Of a DNA stretch of 64,000 nt, positions 23,488 through 35,764 are shown in pieces. Positions within the stretch are counted from its first letter, which is position 1, and the number at the start of each line of letters is the position of its first letter. The stretch is from Hirundichthys speculiger (lineage: Eukaryota; Chordata; Actinopteri; Beloniformes; Exocoetidae). The stretch spans positions 1,736,001 to 1,800,000 of the forward strand of contig JAGFBZ010000261.1 of NCBI GenBank assembly GCA_018398805.1. The letters are read 5' to 3'. Both the position numbers and the translations under genes were made by a program. The notes under the pieces were generated by a model. That model had not been told where the DNA came from, searched no databases, and saw only the letters and a program-made list of their open reading frames with translations.

Positions 23488-23495
23488 GTTCATAC
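23488..23495. repeat. Target-site duplication, right copy
   Basis: GTTCATAC directly follows the hAT element, identical to the left copy. Confidence 0.85.
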
Positions 23496-23804
23496 TGAGT
23501 TGGCTAAAATTTAGCATGTACTATCCAATATCCAAACATCTTCTGCACTATGTGACAGGTACCGTGATGGTTTTCTACTGCTAGGAAAATTTCCAGTTTT
23601 CAGCTGACCAGTCTTCTTTGCATACTATTCTCTGTACTGCATTGTGGTGCATTGCATCATAAACAGGTAAAATGACACAGGTCATCTTGTAAAATTCAGC
23701 TGTAAAAACCTGTTTCCTAATATTCACATGGATTTTAACTTGATATTTGTCTCGGACTTTAATGTTTGTACATATGTATCTTTGCAACTTTCTTTACTAT
23801 TAGA

Positions 23805-24095
23805 GTCAGGAAGTTTGCATGTTCTCCCTGTGCTTGTGTGGGTTTCCTCCAGATACTCCGGCTTCCTCTCACAGTCCAAAGACATGCATGTTAAGTTAAT
23901 TGGTGGTTCTAAATTGCCCGTAGGAGTGATTGTTAGTGTGCGTGGTTGTTCGTCTACATCTGGCCCTGCAATGAACTAGTGAACTGTTAAGGGTGTACTC
24001 CTGCCTTTCACCTGAAGAGAGCTGGGATAGGCTCCAGCAGATCCCCGTGACCCTGCAGAGGATTAAACGGACATAGATAATGCATGGGTGAATGG
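23805..24095 (+). mobile_element. L2/Maui-type LINE 3' end, best copy
   Basis: The order is AAGTTTGCATGTTCTCCCTG, TACTCCGGCTTCCTCTCACA, GTCCAAAGACATGCATGTTA, CTAAATTGCCCGTAGGAGTG, GAGCTGGGATAGGCTCCAGC and AGATCCCCGTGACCCTG, ending near ATAATGCATGGG. This is the typical fish L2-type 3' untranslated end, and it is the longest copy in the window. It shares the local variant CACCTGAAGAGAGCTGGGA with 7381-7552. The 5' part, including reverse transcriptase, is absent. Confidence 0.8.
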
Positions 24096-25456
24096 ATAAT
24101 ATGTTGTCATGATTCCAAATAATAAAAAAACAACTAAGCAGCAGCAGACTGTGTGACAATTATAAATGGATTAGAGGAGTTATACATCCTTCAGGTGTGG
24201 TTCACATAAATAATCATGTGCACTGATTTTACACTTCAGGTATCAGTGCAGCATCTCAGTCTCAGAGTAAAGGCTCGCATTTTTCCGAGAAATGCTCAGC
24301 CTCGAAGAAAGAGATGTAGCGCAAACAGCAATTATAATCATGTTTGCCTGAACATGGAAGTGCACACACGTGCACTGCCGCAGTTTTCTAAAACTAGATT
24401 GCATGCAGCAGAGGAGCTAATTGTTTGTCAAATTGATTTCTTATTTAATTAGTTTAAACCTGAAACCCCATAGCCACTCAAGAGGAATTAAAATGCTTCC
24501 AAAAGATTTCATTGGAGAGGAAAATTACATTTTCTCATATAGCGATTGGTTATGTCACTGAGAGGAACGCTTTATTGCACCTCTCTCACATTAACTACAG
24601 AATATAAAGAGCATCTCTCCAAAGAAAAGTGTGAGTGTTTAGTCACTTCTTTGATTCACTTCCTTTTACTGAATAAATACAAATAAAAGTATATGTGTTG
24701 ATGGTGCAGTATCAATGACTGCATCTGAATCTTGAAAGGCTGTTTTTTTTTTTTTTATCTGTTGCTGAGTGAAAGAGGATAATGATGCCATCAGTAGCAA
24801 TGGTGCCTTCAGGGGCAGAATGGAGGCATGACTCAGATGAAATGAAAAACACAGAGAAAGTATCTTGGGTTGTGTTTTTCAGCAGTTTACTTATGATTAC
24901 TGCATGCAAGTGATTTTTATTTTTTCTTTACATGTCTCTTGCAGCTGTGGGGATTTAACTGAAGACACTTCATGGAAGCACTTTGTACATTTTCTGGGCT
25001 TTTATTTATTTATTTTTACTGTCACTTCTGTTCACAGTCTCGAGCATACTATTTTAGCCGATGCAGATTATCATTTTGTTTTCCCTTCAGAAATCAAGTT
25101 CCATAGTTCTATGTTTATTTTTAGAGTTTGAGAAGCACATACCAACATTCTCACCATTCATTTTTCTCCACACTAGTTTTCTCAAATGATCTAAAAATTA
25201 ATTTTATTAAATTAAAAAATAAAGAAATGTAAAAAAAAAAAGAAAAAAAAAGGTTTCTGCAGTTTAAACAGCAGAGGAGCTCTAGTTGATCTTGTTTGTT
25301 GTGCAAAGCAGAAAGATTTTCTTAATGGTGCATTTACATAGTGTAAAATAATGCATATGTCAATGTTGTTTATCCAGGACAGCTCATAGACTGTCTAAGA
25401 ACTAGACAAACTAACTGGATGGCAATTATAGGTGTTCTGAAGAGTGCGTTTAAAGT
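24096..25456. other. Unique non-coding sequence
   Basis: No coding domain or repeat was recognised. A T13-15 run lies near 24743 and an A-rich run near 25230-25250. Confidence 0.6.
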
Positions 25457-25472
25457 CCCCCCCCCCCCCCCC
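25457..25472. repeat. Poly-C run, 16 bp
   Basis: This is an uninterrupted C run shortly upstream of the Tigger-like element. Confidence 0.9.
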
Positions 25473-25566
25473 GCCTCGACTATAAAAAGCATCATTTGTC
25501 TATAAAATTGTTATATTTGTTATATGCACGTGTCCGTGCAAAAATCCCGACACAATATAGCTAATA

Positions 25567-26255
25567 CAGTGATCCCTTATTTTTCGCGGTTAATGGGGAC
25601 CGGCGCCCCCCCCCACGACAATTAAAATCCGCCAACTGGAGCCAGAGCCCCCCGAACCTCAATAATGTGTTTAAAATATGCTTAAAAAACCCCAAAAAGT
25701 AGCGAGGCACTGCAGCGAAACAAGACAAAGGCTCAACTGTGGTCTTTCTGTTACCTTCACAGCCTCTGGTCTCTAAACCGTAGTAAACAAACTGCTGGTA
25801 TTGTGCTATTTTTGGCTCATAATTAGCGGCTAACACGCTAACAACAACAAAACAAAAAGTCCGGTTTTCTCTGCATGGAACGAGCACTTTATTCTGGCAC
25901 TGCAGGAACTTGTAACATCACACAGGTTGTATTGTTGGGCTCCTGTCGGTTAACAGAGAATGTAAATCTATACATGCTGGGCTGCTGTTTATGCTCACTC
26001 CACTTTTCATCTAACCCTGTTTTCTTCTGCCGCCCCACGACACACACACTCCATTACCCATAAGGCCACATCATTACCCATAAGGCTACCTTTTTAAAGC
26101 GGCCAGGCTGGCTCACAGCATTTATTCACTGTGAGAGAACGGCACAACATCCTGTGATGTTTCCACGTTTTTGTTAATTATATTATATATTTCTGAAAAA
26201 TCCGCGAATAACTAAAACGGCGGACCTTAAACCGTAAAGTGGTAAGGGATCACTG
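25567..26255. mobile_element. Complete pogo/Tigger-like MITE, 689 bp
   Basis: The ends are CAGTGATCCCTTA (left) and TAAGGGATCACTG (right), 13-bp perfect inverted repeats, each next to a TA dinucleotide as expected of Tc1/mariner-type insertion. The start CAGTGATCCCTTATTTTTCG with CGCGGTTAATGGGGACCGGC closely resembles Tigger/pogo termini ('CAGTGATCCCTCG...TTCGCGG'). The interior carries no transposase. It includes a direct repeat of CATTACCCATAAGGC near 26053-26089. A second copy of its left end, in reverse, lies at 52372-52429. Confidence 0.8.
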
Positions 26256-26354
26256 TACTCCCTACTCACACTGTGACAATGAGAGTGCCACTGCCACCTA
26301 CTGTAGGATATGTGCAATAACACTTTATTCCAGTACGGCAAAAAAAAAAAAACA

Positions 26355-26440
26355 TTTTCCTCAGGGTCACACATGCCCCTCCCTGGCATTGCACCATGCC
26401 CCCCCCCAAGGGGTTGTGCCCCACTATTTGAGAAGGACTG
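26355..26440. mobile_element. hAT-type element end
   Basis: Read in reverse, the right edge is CAGTCCTTCTCAAATAGTGG followed by GGCACAACCCCTTGGGGG. CAG(T)...TTCTCAAA.AGTGGGG is a widespread hAT terminal pattern in vertebrates. The matching left end is not seen. The element may be truncated against the Tigger-like element ending at 26255. Confidence 0.5.
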
Positions 26441-29400
26441 GCTTATGCTAACTTACATTTCATTAATTCTGATGAATCTTGAGCCTCGCCCAACTGAGTG
26501 CATCCAATGTGAGGTTGTTATACAATCAAAATCAAAGTAGACGTTGTTCTTTTGAGTCATTATATTCAATAAACAAGGGAAGTCAGTTCACACCTCTGAA
26601 ACTCAACATAGGGGAAGCAATGCAACTGCACAAAAAATTGCTTGTGATTTAGTGGACACAAGGCCTGCAAATATCATATCCATGTGGGGTGCCAGCTGCT
26701 TGGTGACTAAAAAAGCTTTCCAGGAAGTGATTAACAGATATTAGAGGAAAGAAGAGGAAACGAGTCGTGCATCCCATATCCTCAAATATCAGCAGGAGTT
26801 GGGACAGTTTGGGCTCATCCAAGAGTTGCAGCAGTACATTTCTACCACTTTTCAGCTACACTTGCCGGGCTGAGATTGTTGGAGATTTCTCTACACCTTT
26901 ATATCCCAGTACGCCTTGAAAGTTGTGTTGTGCAGCTCGGACATCGAAAAATCTGCTTTTCCTCCATTACCTTTAAAGGTCTGTCAGGTTGAGATGATGT
27001 CACACAGTGCTGTGGCCAAGACAAACATTTTCTTTTTTTTTTTTCTTTTTTTTTTTTAAACATTTTCTCACTCAATACGTTTGGGAAATCACAAAAAGTA
27101 TCAGTACAATTTAATCTTCAACTGAAACATAACCTACCCTGGGCTACTTTCAGTGAAGCAATAATTACCAAGGTGATCTAGACAGTGTCAGTGGAAATCA
27201 TGGCATTTAGATTTTTTTTTTTTAATTTAGCCTTGTGCTACACCTGTTCATTCTGTACTGAAAGACCAATTCTTTCTGAGCAGAAATAGCATCACCATCG
27301 CCACTTCCCCTCCTCTTTCCATCTCCACTCTCCAGCTGTGCATTCACAATGATCTCACGGAAATGCAATATCTCCCTCCAAGTCTATGCTTTCACAAATC
27401 ATTTGGGAATTCCTCAATCTGACGTTTGCCTAAATTCTGCTGGCCATCTCTCACCGTCCCCATGACTGAGTTCATCCTCTGTATGGAGTTTTCAGACATA
27501 CTTGCATACCTGTTACATCTTGTAACTTTCCTCATTTCACCTCTGCTACACCTCTGTTACTACAAAACCTTCTGGGTTTGGTAACAATGACGAATGAGAT
27601 GAGCTAATGGTCAACTTCAGAGACTGAAAAATAGATTTCAAGGCACGTCCAGTCCTTCTATCATTTTGTTCCAAAGTTAAAAATGTACAGCAAATATACT
27701 TTTGTTGAATTGTACAAATATACTTTTGACTTTGAAAAGAAGACATCCACAAATGCTCTTATTAAATGTGAAAGAGGATTAGATCCCCCCCCAATGGCAT
27801 TGCTTCACTGAGAAATGCTCACAGGAGTTGTGTTTGAGTCATGGTAGTGTGAGGTCGTCATTACTCACTAACAGTTCTCAAGACTTTCCTTTGAAGAGGA
27901 TGTTACTTTATTGCAAGAAAAAAAAAAGGCCTTTTCCACCCTTACTGTATAAATTACTACTATCCACCCTGTTGTTGTTGTCAAGTCATCATATTTCTGT
28001 GCAAAAAGAGATTTGCTGTTCTCTAGGGACAGATGATCTCCTTCAACCTTCAACTCTTGAAGCTCTTTTTCTGCTTCAGAATGGCAGCTAAGCCTTTTTG
28101 TTTGTGCCGTTTGAAGGCCTCTCAAACCTGATGTTTAAGTGCTGTTGACTTTGTTTGAAACTAAATGCTGCCGAATCAGCTGAGTAACTTAAGGGGGGTT
28201 GCTCCCTTCAAGTGTGCTCTATGCACATTCAACAGTCATATCCCAAGGGCAAAGAGCACTGAGATAATAGTCTCGCTTTCTTCACTTGGGCAGTATATCA
28301 TCTGATCGGGAGCTTGCCCTAGAAGCGGGAATGCTCTACAATGCTAATTTTGTTCTCATCTGGCAACTTAAGATGCACTCCACTGAGGACAAGCAAATAA
28401 CTGTGCATCTAAATGGAATAAAAATTGCTAAATAAGCAAGTTAAAGACTTACTGTGCTACTAAGAAATAATGTCCAGATACCAACTAATGTTTGCCCCAA
28501 ATGTGACCCATAACTGCAGTGTTCCTTTGCCTTCATGTGGTTTTACTGTCAGCATTGACTCAAGGTGAGTGTGGCTGCCTAAACTTGGCCACACATCCAC
28601 CAGATGAATTTTTATGAAGTTTGTTTGTTAAAGGACACTTTTTTAAACATGTTTACATTATTTTTCTATCTACTGTAATTTTTAGGCCCTTTGTGAATGC
28701 CAACAAATGTCAGATGATTACCCATGAATGATGAATTATACAAGAGCCAAAATTAACTAGAATATAATTTCTTCTTTCATAAAATTTACTGTATTGGATC
28801 ACTTTTTTTCAGTAATTCACCACATTGAGTCAAACCGTATCATAGGTTCATGTAACTTTTCTGCACGAGTGAGATTATAGGGTAACTTTAATCAGTTCCC
28901 ATTTTGTGTGTATGGAAAATACAGCCATATCTGCAAAAAAAATATATAAAAAGAACAAAAATAGAGAGGGGAAAAAAATCTCAGAGTGTCAGACAGGGAA
29001 CAAAGTTATTCTCTTGGAACACAATGCAGGATGGCATGCTCCAGCTAAATAAATTATCATGTGGGCTATTTTTAAGTTGAAGTGTAAATGCAGTAATCCT
29101 TGGAGCAGGAGCTGTGAAGAGCACAGAAGCCACATCAGGGAATACAGCTCTGTCTTTATCTTAGCCTCCTGCCTCCTCCACTATCCCATCCCTCGCACAT
29201 TCACACGCACACACAAAACACACTTTTCACTCCCCAAGTTTTCACTTCATCCCCACACCCCTATCTTTTCGCACTTTATCCTTTGGCCATTTTTCTCTTT
29301 CTTTTCTCATCTGCCTTTCATATGGTAAAAGCCTCTTTTCTTTGCCAGGATATTTAGCTTATCGCTGAGCCCTCTGCGGTGTCTCCGAGTTCTGTTGTAA

Positions 29401-30689
29401 TAAACAATAGCAGAGCTTTGTACAAGGTAGGGAGGGGAAACTTGTAAGTGGCAGGCAAAGAAGCTGCAGTCAGAGGATATTAGGCCACAGTGGGTCATTC
29501 TTCACCTTCTCAACAAATCCTTTTAGCTGATGTGTTGTGTGAAAGCCTGATTATTATTTTCATATATATAGAATTATATTATATTCTCTAGTCCCTATGG
29601 GAGAACATTGTCAGGCCTGGTGAAAGTCTCTGTAGTGCTCCGACTCCTGTGTGTGGCTGTATTATGTTACTTTGCTGTGTGAGCAGAGACCCTCTTCTGG
29701 TGCTGTTTAATAGCAGTAATGAGGTGTCGTTAATCACCAGTGCAGTGAGGTTTTACAAGGTTAATGACGGTATAGTCAACTTCTTAACTGTGTCCCATTG
29801 CTCAGGTATTTTTCTGCTTTAGAGGAAATCTCCGAGCTATGGTTTGTTGATTTGTCCTCTCGCTTAACCATCTTTAGTTTCTCCTTTTTTTAGGGCTCCA
29901 TCTCTGCTACGTTTGTGGCCTTTCCCTCTCTCTGTCAGTGGGTGTCTGTTGTGTAAATCACTTGAGGAAACAAAAATAAATCAGATATTGGGAGAATATG
30001 AGGAGGCAGTATGGATAAAATCATCTGCAACTGCATTTCCCAAAAAAGACCGTGTGTGGAAGAAGTCCAGTGATTTGCAGATCTTTCAAGTCCTATTTTA
30101 AACTCAATGTATTATAGATTATATATTGAATATTAAATTTTAGAAATGTTAATGTGCTTTGAAAAATATAAGCTTGTTTTGAGTTGAGGGCCGGTAAAAT
30201 GATATATAAAAAAGTTCTTATATGCATAGGAAAATACTGGGAAGCTATGTAATGCTCTTAGAATAAGAGAATAAGGACTACCTGAGTACTGCAGAATATA
30301 ATGCGTAAAGGGGCTGAGCTCGCATTCCTCCGGGGCTTTGAAGACATGCTCCTCTCTGCTTTGGATTCCTCCAGTTATTCCAGGCAACATACGTAGACAG
30401 GTTTGCTGCTCATCTTTCCATCAGTGTTGATCTATTCTTTGACAAACTGACAGGAACATTGCCTGGAATTTCTTGCGAGGTTCAGCACGTCCATATTTTT
30501 CTCCGTTGTGTTATTACCCTCACGCTTAATCAGTGCCGTCCGAAACACTAGGAGCTTGCATCTTCGTTTTCAGAACCAGAAGTTTACGTGCCCCAAATGC
30601 AGCTGTCACAACTGGTTTCGACCAGTGCTGCCACCCAGTGGATACCTTTTTGGCAGCAGGCTACTCAGGTTTTCCCTGTTGTTTCAGAG
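26441..30689. other. Mostly unique non-coding sequence
   Basis: It holds T-rich runs near 27028-27056, a diverged repeat copy (27334-27402) and a C run at 27786. No domain is recognisable, and there are no clear gene or repeat boundaries. Confidence 0.6.
27334..27402 (+). repeat. Diverged dispersed repeat, copy 2
   Basis: It aligns with 12423-12500, beginning CCAGCTGTGCATTCACAATG and ending in TATGCTTTCACAAATCATT. The shared tract is about 70 bp and of unknown family. Confidence 0.5.
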
Positions 30690-30691
30690 TA

Positions 30692-31387
30692 CAGTGGTAC
30701 CTCTATTTACGAAATTAATTGGTTCTGGAAGTAGTTTCGTAACCTGAAAATTTCGTAAGTAGATACGCATTTTCTATGTAAATGCCCTAATTCGTTCCAA
30801 GCCGCCCAAAATTCTGACATAATTTTTTTTTTTATAAATCATAAAAATGCATCAAAACATGTAACAAATACATGTTACCATTAGATTACAGCACAATAAA
30901 CATAACATAAAAATTATGTTCATTTACCTTTTAACTGCTATCGTCATCACCTTTTTCCTTCTTTGATTCATGTTCTCTCTCAGCAGTGGTTTTTGCCTGA
31001 CATTTTGTAAAGAATCGATCCAAGGACGTTTGCTTTTGTCGGGTTTTAACAATTCCTTCAAAAAATGTGCAAGGCAAACATCATCATAATGAGCGATAGC
31101 CCGAACTAGTGAACACTTTTTCTGGGTGATTGCTTTTCAACAAATTCCGAGATTCAGAGAATTCAGAGAGATGCCAGGAGGATGCTAGCCGATAGCCAAT
31201 GGCAGAGCGGCTACAAGTATGTTTACGTTTGGTAAACTCTGGGAGCTGCGAGTAGCAGCGCGTTCTGTATTTTTGCCTTTCGTATCCTGAAATTTCTTTC
31301 GTAACAAGAGACAATATTTTCCCGCTGAGGCGTTTCGTAACCTGAAAATTTTGTATGTAGAGACGTTCGTAAGTAGAGGTACCACTG
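30692..31387. mobile_element. Complete pogo-like MITE, 696 bp
   Basis: The left end is CAGTGGTACCTCTATTTACG. The right end read in reverse is CAGTGGTACCTCTACTTACG. These are long, nearly identical inverted repeats with a TA at each flank (30690-30691 and 31388-31389). Termini of the form CAGTGGTACCTC(G/T)...TACGAA belong to the pogo/Tigger side of Tc1/mariner. No transposase remains. The subterminal phrase GTAACCTGAAAATTTCGTAA (30738-30757) recurs in the same orientation as GTAACCTGAAAATTTTGTAT (near 31337-31356). Confidence 0.85.
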
Positions 31388-31663
31388 TATTCAGAAAATC
31401 TCAAGACATCTCTTCTGCTTTCATTCCTTTTTTTCTTTTCTTTTTTTTTTTTTAAATATTAGTTTGACTTAATTTGAACAGAATATTAGATTACTTTTGA
31501 GAACGTCCTCCAGCTTTTGCCGTCTCCATCCCTACTACCATAGTAACTTATGATTCTTCTCCTGCTCTTACTACAATGCATATGGCTTTACAGCACTTTG
31601 TCTCACATCAAGAGCTATGAAACTAGCTCACAGAGGTACAGCTGACATCGTGGCAGAGGTGAC

Positions 31664-32376
31664 TTAAGGGCCGTGTATACTCTCGCGTCAATGTGTCGCC
31701 GCCAGCTTGTCGCAGAGATGCCGCAGACACTTTTGATTTATAGTCACGCGGTCTCCGCTATGTTATTCCAAGCCACAACACAAGAGGGACGATCAGTTTG
31801 AAAAAGTTCACCAATGCTGCCGTACTTTTTGGGGGCTTAATTTATCATGCTTCTTAAGGGTTGTGTATACTCTCGCAGCAATGTGTCGCAGTTATCTTGT
31901 CGCCGGTATGCCGCAGTTATTTTGGATTTATGCCCAAACGCGGTCTCCACTGTGTTATTCCAAGCCACAACACGAGAGCGACAATCACGAACGAGCTAAA
32001 CTTACTAAACTTATCTCTTGTGTTTTTCCACTTCCTCACTGTCTCGGCCGTATTCATCGTAATCTCCCTCCATTAATTACTAGAATATGTGCTGTCTTTG
32101 TAGTGTGGAGAACAAGAATCGTACAGATGTGGGTACTCCCTCATTTTTTCAATGATGCGCTCTTTTCTATGCGGATGTAGAATTGACCAATTAGAGGCCT
32201 CCTTTCGCTCCTCTCTCCTCCCCCTCTTCGCGCTCTCTTTGTAGTGTATGCGTCGAGTTACTTTTTTGGAGAGGTGCACGGGAGTCTCTGCGTAGTCTCT
32301 GCGTAGGGTGGGGGGGCACCGCTGCGTTGTCTGCGTAGGTGACGCAGACGACCTGACGTTCGAGTATAAATCAGGC
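31664..32376. mobile_element. Fish MITE with partly duplicated left end
   Basis: TTAAGGGCCGTGTATACTCT at 31664 recurs as TTAAGGGTTGTGTATACTCT at 31854, and about 135 bp after each are homologous, including CGCGGTCTCC and GTTATTCCAAGCCACAACAC. The right edge in reverse reads GCCTGATTTATACTCGAACG, loosely inverted to the left edge. The 'tatactc...gcagacatgccgcag...ggtctccgctgtgttattccaa' style is a dispersed fish MITE, possibly PIF/Harbinger-like given TTA at the left. No target duplication was resolved and no transposase is present. Confidence 0.5.
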
Positions 32377-34627
32377 GGGACTCAGGAAAGTAATGACAGA
32401 ACAGAAAACAAGAGTGACTGAGTTGTAGACTGAACAGGAGTAAGTCAAGAGTAAATCTCGAACAGCGTTGCAACATCACCTTCCCCTCCAGGCCTTTAGG
32501 AAAACTGCTGCATGAATTCACAGTTAAAGGGCTGATGTGCTAAACTGGCCTGCCTGCAGTTCACTCCTGCCACCCACTTAAAAACACGAATGGACCTAAC
32601 AAATGAAAAATAGGACAAAGTAGGTCCCAGATCTTGGAGTTAAAATCCTGTGAGAATGAGACTCACTTTCAAAACTAAAACTGGTTTCTTCAGTTCCCAG
32701 ATGTTTGCAGAGTGTTGTCAAGGTACAAGTTATGCAACACAGTGCTAAGCATGCTTCTGTCCTGACATTTATTGGTGTCACTGACATCAAATCCAAAATG
32801 GCTTATTATAATAATAAAAAAAAACAACAATCAAATTAGTTTAAAAATGTTCACCATGACATTCAACATATTACATTTATAGCTGTAATTTTATTTTGCT
32901 AAACTACAGCTACAGCTTCACATGTCACAACATCAGTCAGATCAAACAGCCCTACACCTTGAAGCTTACGGTTTAAAGTAATACAAAGCAGAGACAAACA
33001 GGCTATTCTCACACTGGAAAACTGCAGCAATTAAACAATCAGTCATGGAAGCAGATGATGATTACCTTTCCCTCATGTAAAAATGGCCCTTACATACATT
33101 TCAAAACTTGAAGAAACTGTCGCTGCACAGCCCCAAGTGGACAACAACTGATAAGACAGGACTATCAACCTATTTAGCCACATGTAGTGACTTCCTGCAG
33201 CAGACTTGCTGATAAAACTCCAGGCATGGAAAGAAGTAACAGTGAATCTCAAAATACTGGGGTAATCATGAAAAATATCTTTCTCTCTGTTAAATAAAAG
33301 AATAGACAATTCAGTTTTCCTGTGTGTAGCGTGGAGTTTGTGTTCTTTGTGAAGGTGTTTTGACCTCAGTTATGTTTTGTAAACAGCAAAATGTTGCTAG
33401 AGGGTTAGGCGATTCACACCAGTTATGCTATCACAGCAAAGAAAGGAGATTGCGCTTTCCTGTTGAACACCATGACTCATCCACACAGATTTCCTCTCAC
33501 GCAGCCACACTCACAAATATAGAGCATTTCAGCTCACATGTTCTAACTACAACTCAGGGGCTGATTTATCTAGTCATTTATTTATGTAGTTTTACCATTT
33601 TACTTCTTTCATCTTAAAAATTTCCATCTTCAAACCCTGATGTCCGGCAATATACTGTATGCTGCATGATAGAGCATCAGCATTAAAAATAATAATGCTG
33701 CCGGGCTGTGTTTGAAAGTCCCTGCTGAGTAACTAAAGGATGCTGAACCACAGAGTCAAAGTTTGGACATTTGCAAATGTGCATGTGTGTGTCAGCATAT
33801 GCTTTGGCAGGTGGCACTGGAAAAAGCACAGTGGCAAACAAACCCAAGCTGACATGAATAAGAGCACCAAAGCCCAAGCGTCCTTGTCCTCACTGGGTTA
33901 AACTGGCGAGGGGCTCCGTTTTAAAGAGATGGATGGAGAAAAGAACTGGGAACACTTTCCGTCAGTTGTTTATGGTTTTGAAATCAGGGCACAAAAAAAA
34001 AAAAATCAGCCTTGCTGGCGGTGCAGAATAAGATGACCTAATTAGAACACATGCTAGAAGATGAAGCTCTCTTAACCCTGTCTGAACACAGAGGATCAAG
34101 CCCTTGCATAAATTAATGTTACGTAATTTTTTTTATGACTGCAGGTCACACATGTGCTCCATAGGTTGGATCATGTTGCTGTTAAATTAAAATCATGGGG
34201 CCCATGCAATCTAGCTGGATTCAGTGACCCCCTCACTTTCAGTTACATCAGCATCGATTGACTTTTTTTTTTAATGTGTAAAAAAGGGAACTTTGCAGCT
34301 GCAGTGCCACCTCTTCATAATGTCATTAAAATCCAGACCGCAGCCACTTTATTTACTGTACGTATGAAGCACTGAGAAACTAATTATTGAGCCACACAAG
34401 AAACTGTGATGGTGGGTGACATCAAGATGATCATTAACAAATTCCTCCATTTGTTGGTCTTTGTCTGCTTTAAGTCCTGCATTACATTTGTATTCTAATG
34501 ATTGCTCTTAATGCTGTTCTAAGCCTCTGATTCATACACACTTGTGACTTTTTTTTTCCTTTTTGCATGAGCCTATTAATATGTAACAACAAAACAGCAA
34601 AATAGAGACTGCTGTCTCACAATGTAA

Positions 34628-34628
<1 letters not shown>

Positions 34629-34660
<32 letters not shown>
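34629..34660. repeat. (AAT)n microsatellite
   Basis: About ten AAT trinucleotides in a row. Confidence 0.95.
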
Positions 34661-35731
34661 GCAAACATCATTTCTATAATCAGTCATAATAAAGGTGCTT
34701 GTTACTCAGTGTAAGGATGGAGCCCAGTCATGTAATTTTAATCACTCACAGACATAAATGGAGCTCAGTAGCTCCAAAGGGAAAAAAAGAAAGCATTAAC
34801 ATCTTATCAGTCTTTTGTAACACACACCTGATAGCAGCACATTCATCTAATCTTCTAAAAAAGGCATTTAGCCTGGATGAACAGAACTCGGTGGAGGGAA
34901 GTTGATGCAGCCATGTCCTCCTTTGCAATTACACGTTGAGATTTTTGAGCGCAGTAGATAGGTGGCAGATATAAGCTGAGGTGCTGTGATTTCATAGGCA
35001 GGATAGCTCTGATGATAAATGCATGGGGAAGAGCTACTGAGGAAGCGAAGGCAAAAGAGGAAGGTGACACCATGAGTAATGCGTGACAGTTGGGGAAAGA
35101 GTGAATTTGATTATCCAGGTGTTTTACACCCTGTTGGGCACATTGATTATCCTGGGAAAATCAGGGTGTGACCACAAATCATAGGCAGTACCCGTGTCTC
35201 CAGTTAGATCCTCAAACTCAAACTACACTGCTTTCAAATAAAGGGGACGCCATGGTGACGTTCAATGAAGACAAAGATGTCTAGAAGGAGCAGCTTATTG
35301 CATTATTACTGAGGCACAAACAAGCAGAAATGTCAATAATGAGGAGCCTCTACCTGATCAATGACACAGCCACACTTGTTTAAGCATGCACCTTATTACC
35401 TGCACAGGTAAAATATTTAAAACAATAAAATCACAAAGTCTCAATGCTCTTCTACAAAACAGTAAAAACACTGTAAATATACAATAAGCAAATGGTAGAG
35501 GCATGAAGGTAAAGTATTTTAAAGTAAAATATGAATTATGTACAAAGGTGTTTTAAGATAAAAGCATTTATTAAAAAAAACAATAGTCAGCCAAATAGGA
35601 ATGAAGAAAACCTTTTTGAAAACCTTATTGCCAGCTGTCATCGAGCTCTACCCTGGAGTGTCGGTGAACAGCTATTATCCTAGAACGATGAAGGCATACA
35701 GATATAAAATAAACCTTACTGGTGCATCACT

Positions 35732-35732
<1 letters not shown>

Positions 35733-35763
<31 letters not shown>
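35733..35763. repeat. Poly-T run, 31 bp
   Basis: An uninterrupted T run is followed by a second, shorter T run at about 35772-35781. On the minus strand these would be A tails, as left by retroposition, but the adjoining minus-strand sequence (to about 36168) shows no recognisable gene or LINE. Confidence 0.9.
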
Positions 35764-35764
<1 letters not shown>

